Assembly (NCBI GenBank): GCA_903906635.1
Contig: CAIVLE010000057.1
Coordinates: 1-59,517, forward strand
Length of the DNA: 59,517 nucleotides
Source: an uncultured Burkholderiales bacterium
GTDB lineage: Bacteria > Pseudomonadota > Gammaproteobacteria > Burkholderiales > Burkholderiaceae_C
Reading direction: 5' to 3'
Position 1 is the first letter of the stretch, and each line of letters begins with the position of its first letter. A model generated the notes under the pieces. That model saw only the letters and a program-made list of their open reading frames with translations, searched no databases and was not told the origin of the DNA. The translations under genes were made by a program, and so were the position numbers. Positions 57,136-59,517 of this stretch are shown here, one piece after another.

Positions 57136-58244
57136 TGGCGCAAAGTTTCGAGTTGATCAACGCCCGCAACCCGCCTGCTCGAGACGGCGGCTGGTGGGCC
57201 TGGTGTCAGCGCCACCTCTGGAGCACGCCCGGCAATGCGCTGGTGTCTGTGGTCCTGATCGCCTCGCTGGCCTGGTGCTTGCCGGCAGCGCTTGAATGGG
57301 GCATGTGGCACGCGGTCTTTAAAGCCGATGCCGACAGCTGCCAAGCTGTGCGAGGCAGCGGCGCGTGCTGGGGCGTGGTGGCTGAAAAATACCGCCTGAT
57401 CTTGCTGGGCCGCTACCCGTTTGAAGAACAGTGGCGACCGGTGTTGGCCACGCTGGCCTTGGTGCTGTTGCTGGTGCTCAGCTGTGTGCCGGCCTGCTGG
57501 AAGCGTGGTTTGGCCTTGGCTTGGGTCGGCGTGTGGATGTTGTTTTTTGGCTTGATGGCCGGGGGCAGTTGGTGGGGCGTGCCCACGGGCTTAGGCGCAG
57601 TGTCCAGCGACCAGTGGGGTGGCCTGCCACTGACTTTGATGCTGGCCAGCCTGTCCATAGGCCTGGCGTTTCCGTTGGGGGTGCTGGTGGCACTAGGGCG
57701 CCAAAGCCAGATGCCCGCCATTCGCAGTGTGTGCATCACCTACATTGAGCTGGTGCGCGGCGTGCCGCTGATCTCGGTGCTGTTCATGGCCAGCTTCATG
57801 TTTCCGCTGCTCTTGCCCAGCGGCACCTCCCCCGATGTGCTGCTGAGAGTGTTGGTGGGCATCACCTTATTCTCGGGGGCTTACACCGCAGAAATTGTGC
57901 GCGGGGGCTTGCAAGCTATCCCACGTGGTCAGCTGGAGGCTGCTGCCACACTGGGCCTGGGTTATTGGCAAACGCAGCGCTTGGTGGTGTTGCCACAAGC
58001 CCTGGCGCATGTGGTGCCGGGCCTCATGAACAACTTCATTGCCATTTTCAAAGACACCTCTCTGGTAACCATCGTGAGCTTATACGAGCTATCGGGCTCG
58101 CTCGGGCTTGCGGTGCAAGGTGACCCGAACTGGCGGCCCTTCAAGATCGAAGGCTACCTGTTCATCACGCTGATTTATTTTGTGTTTTGCTTGAGCCTGT
58201 CCCGCTACAGCCTATGGGTTGAGCGTCAGGTGTCACACCGTTGA
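57135..58244 (+). CDS. aapM: General L-amino-acid ABC permease AapM/BztC-like
   Basis: A 369-residue permease, partner of AapQ. It starts at ATG 57135, overlapping the aapQ stop by one base. Typical features are [24 protein letters not shown] (N-terminus), [87 protein letters not shown] and [19 protein letters not shown] (all in fragments). It carries more membrane helices than AapQ before the core domain. The ATPase gene follows 17 bases later. Confidence 0.92.
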   Translation: MAQSFELINARNPPARDGGWWAWCQRHLWSTPGNALVSVVLIASLAWCLPAALEWGMWHAVFKADADSCQAVRGSGACWGVVAEKYRLILLGRYPFEEQWRPVLATLALVLLLVLSCVPACWKRGLALAWVGVWMLFFGLMAGGSWWGVPTGLGAVSSDQWGGLPLTLMLASLSIGLAFPLGVLVALGRQSQMPAIRSVCITYIELVRGVPLISVLFMASFMFPLLLPSGTSPDVLLRVLVGITLFSGAYTAEIVRGGLQAIPRGQLEAAATLGLGYWQTQRLVVLPQALAHVVPGLMNNFIAIFKDTSLVTIVSLYELSGSLGLAVQGDPNWRPFKIEGYLFITLIYFVFCLSLSRYSLWVERQVSHR

Positions 58245-58261
58245 CCCCCAAGGAGTGCCCT

Positions 58262-59002
58262 GTGGCCGACCCCATCATCCGTTTCGAGCAGGTCAACAAA
58301 TGGTTTGGCGACTTCCATGTGTTGCGCGACATCAACCTGGAGATTGCACGCGGCGAACGCGTGGTCATCTGCGGCCCCTCGGGCTCGGGCAAGTCGACGC
58401 TGATTCGTTGCATCAACCGTTTGGAAGAACACCAAGAGGGCCGGCTTGAGGTCGCAGGTATTGAACTGCGCGATGACGTCAAAGCCATTGAGCAAGTGCG
58501 CCGCCAAGTGGGCATGGTGTTTCAACAGTTCAACCTGTTTCCGCACTTGAGCGTGCTCGACAACCTGACCCTCTCGCCCATCTGGGTGGGTCGACTCTCA
58601 CCGACCCAAGCGCGTGAGCGTGCCATGCAACAGCTAGAACGTGTTCGCATTGCAGAACAAGCGCACAAGTTTCCACTGCAATTGTCTGGCGGACAACAGC
58701 AGCGGGTGGCGATTGCACGCGCGCTGTGCCTGACGCCACAAATCATGCTTTTTGACGAGCCTACCTCGGCCCTAGACCCCGAGATGGTGCAAGAGGTGCT
58801 GGACGTGATGGTGAGCCTGGCCGAACAAGGTATCACCATGCTGTGCGTCACCCACGAAATGGGATTTGCGCGGGCCGTGGCAGACCGGGTGATCTTCATG
58901 GACCAGGGCCAGATCGTTGAGCAAGCTGCGCCTGCGGCTTTTTTTGACCAGCCACAGCACCCACGCACCCAGGCGTTTTTGGCCAAGGTGATTGGGCGCT
59001 GA
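58262..59002 (+). CDS. aapP: General L-amino-acid ABC ATP-binding protein AapP/BztD-like
   Basis: A 246-residue ATPase: Walker [11 protein letters not shown]-loop [19 protein letters not shown], signature [15 protein letters not shown], Walker [17 protein letters not shown] and switch [16 protein letters not shown], all of the PAAT/HisP type. GTG at 58262 has AAGGAG seven bases upstream and is preferred over TTG at 58241, which lies in aapM. It ends five bases from the convergent sulfate-binding-protein gene. Confidence 0.93.
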   Translation: MADPIIRFEQVNKWFGDFHVLRDINLEIARGERVVICGPSGSGKSTLIRCINRLEEHQEGRLEVAGIELRDDVKAIEQVRRQVGMVFQQFNLFPHLSVLDNLTLSPIWVGRLSPTQARERAMQQLERVRIAEQAHKFPLQLSGGQQQRVAIARALCLTPQIMLFDEPTSALDPEMVQEVLDVMVSLAEQGITMLCVTHEMGFARAVADRVIFMDQGQIVEQAAPAAFFDQPQHPRTQAFLAKVIGR

Positions 59003-59007
59003 GCCCA

Positions 59008-59517
59008 CTATTTCTTCAGGTAAATCTGATCGAAGCTGCCGCCATCGGCAAAGTGGTCTTTGTCGGCTTTGGCCCAGCCGCCAAAGGCTTGGTCGATGGT
59101 GAACAAAGGCAGCTTGGGCAACTGCTTGACGTACTTGGCCTGGGCCTTGGGCGAGATGGGGCGGTAGAAGTTTTTGCCCGCAATGTCTTGGCCTTCGTCG
59201 GTGTAGAGGTAGTTCACATACGCCTCGGCCACTTTGCGTGTGCCTTTGCGGTCCACGGTTTTGTCCACCACCGTCACGGGAGGTTCAGCCAAGATGCTGA
59301 GGGACGGGTAGACGATGTCGACCTTGTTGCCAAATTCTTTTTCCAGCAGGTGCGCTTCGTTCTCCCACGAGATGAACACATCGCCCTGGTTGCGTTGCGC
59401 AAAGGTGATGGACGAGCCACGTGCGCCAGTGTCGAGCACGGGCACGTTTTTGTAGAGCTGGGCCACAAAGTCTTTGGCTTTGGCGTCTCCGCCGTATTTG
59501 CGTTTGGCAAACTCCCA
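59008..59517 (-). CDS. Second sulfate-binding protein, 5' part beyond window
   Basis: C-terminal 169 residues of an Sbp/CysP-type periplasmic sulfate-binding protein; the frame is open to the last base, so the start lies outside. It has WEFAKRKYGGDAKAKDFVAQLYKNVP, FAQRNQGDVFISWENEAHLLEKEFG, DIVYPSLSILAEPPVTVVDK and HFADGGSFDQIYLKK. It is clearly paralogous to the complete Sbp at 45392-46384 but diverged, so the genome has two sulfate or thiosulfate receptors. Whether cysTWA-like genes accompany it cannot be seen. Confidence 0.9.
   Translation of the reverse strand, partial: WEFAKRKYGGDAKAKDFVAQLYKNVPVLDTGARGSSITFAQRNQGDVFISWENEAHLLEKEFGNKVDIVYPSLSILAEPPVTVVDKTVDRKGTRKVAEAYVNYLYTDEGQDIAGKNFYRPISPKAQAKYVKQLPKLPLFTIDQAFGGWAKADKDHFADGGSFDQIYLKK

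Overview
The window looks like a chromosomal segment of a Burkholderiales bacterium, most likely a freshwater Comamonadaceae of the Limnohabitans/Rhodoferax type. This is inferred from protein style, intermediate-to-high GC, six Bug (TctC-like) periplasmic receptors with no TctA or TctB partner, a minimal sox set and dense same-strand operons. No rRNA, tRNA, insertion sequence, prophage or CRISPR array was recognised. Both ends cut genes: argG at the left lacks its first ~30 codons, and a sulfate-binding protein gene at the right lacks its 5' part.

Layout. 1-5016 (+): argG, then an EamA transporter coupled to soxXYZA (no soxB), then a hicAB toxin-antitoxin pair whose hicA starts at TTG. 5092-11139 (-): a probable four-gene operon of a lipoprotein-like alpha/beta hydrolase, a SulP-STAS-cNMP-binding anion transporter and a two-subunit molybdenum hydroxylase. 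11275-15320 (+): a TonB receptor closely resembling E. coli PqqU/YncD, a PQQ-type sugar dehydrogenase and a diheme cytochrome c, which read as a PQQ-scavenging and periplasmic oxidation module. 15348-21781 (-): a tight six-gene operon (low-complexity repeat protein, WD40 propeller, Cys-less FGE-fold protein, Bug receptor, FMN reductase, ATP-grasp ligase). Facing it at 22224 is a divergent small paralogue of the repeat protein. This is the best candidate for an undescribed system.

22614-34102: a MarR regulator and a divergent Liv-type binding protein plus Rieske oxygenase; a LysR regulator and a divergent nine-gene catabolic operon (LigI-like lactonase, SDR, three Bug receptors, two carboxymuconolactone-decarboxylase-family proteins, a dimeric-barrel-like protein, an isopropylmalate-dehydrogenase-like enzyme). 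34173-40249 (mostly -): a Tat-type ACMSD-like amidohydrolase, a DUF2892 protein (+), and an MFS-TPP enzyme-Bug-methyltransferase group. 40342-42471 (+): a BigR/SqrR-like ArsR sensor, two YeeE/YedE half-transporters and a Tat dienelactone hydrolase.

42508-47483 (-): the sulfate importer cysA-cysW-cysT-sbp with an RBBP9-like hydrolase translationally coupled upstream, and a small translational-machinery-like protein. 47667 (+): an AapJ-type amino-acid-binding protein separated by about 7.5 kb from its presumed partners aapQMP (56158-59002). Between them (-) lie a short BLUF photoreceptor with all five diagnostic residues and a seven-gene hydantoin/dihydropyrimidine operon (maleate-isomerase-like protein, hydantoinase, a hydantoin-racemase homologue lacking both catalytic cysteines, a three-gene ABC importer, a Bug receptor).

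Overall the region is built for scavenging dissolved organic acids, aromatic breakdown products, reduced and oxidised sulfur and N-containing heterocycles. Several receptor genes are directly coupled to the enzymes that presumably use their ligands. All functional statements come from reading motifs and family resemblance; no database search was run.
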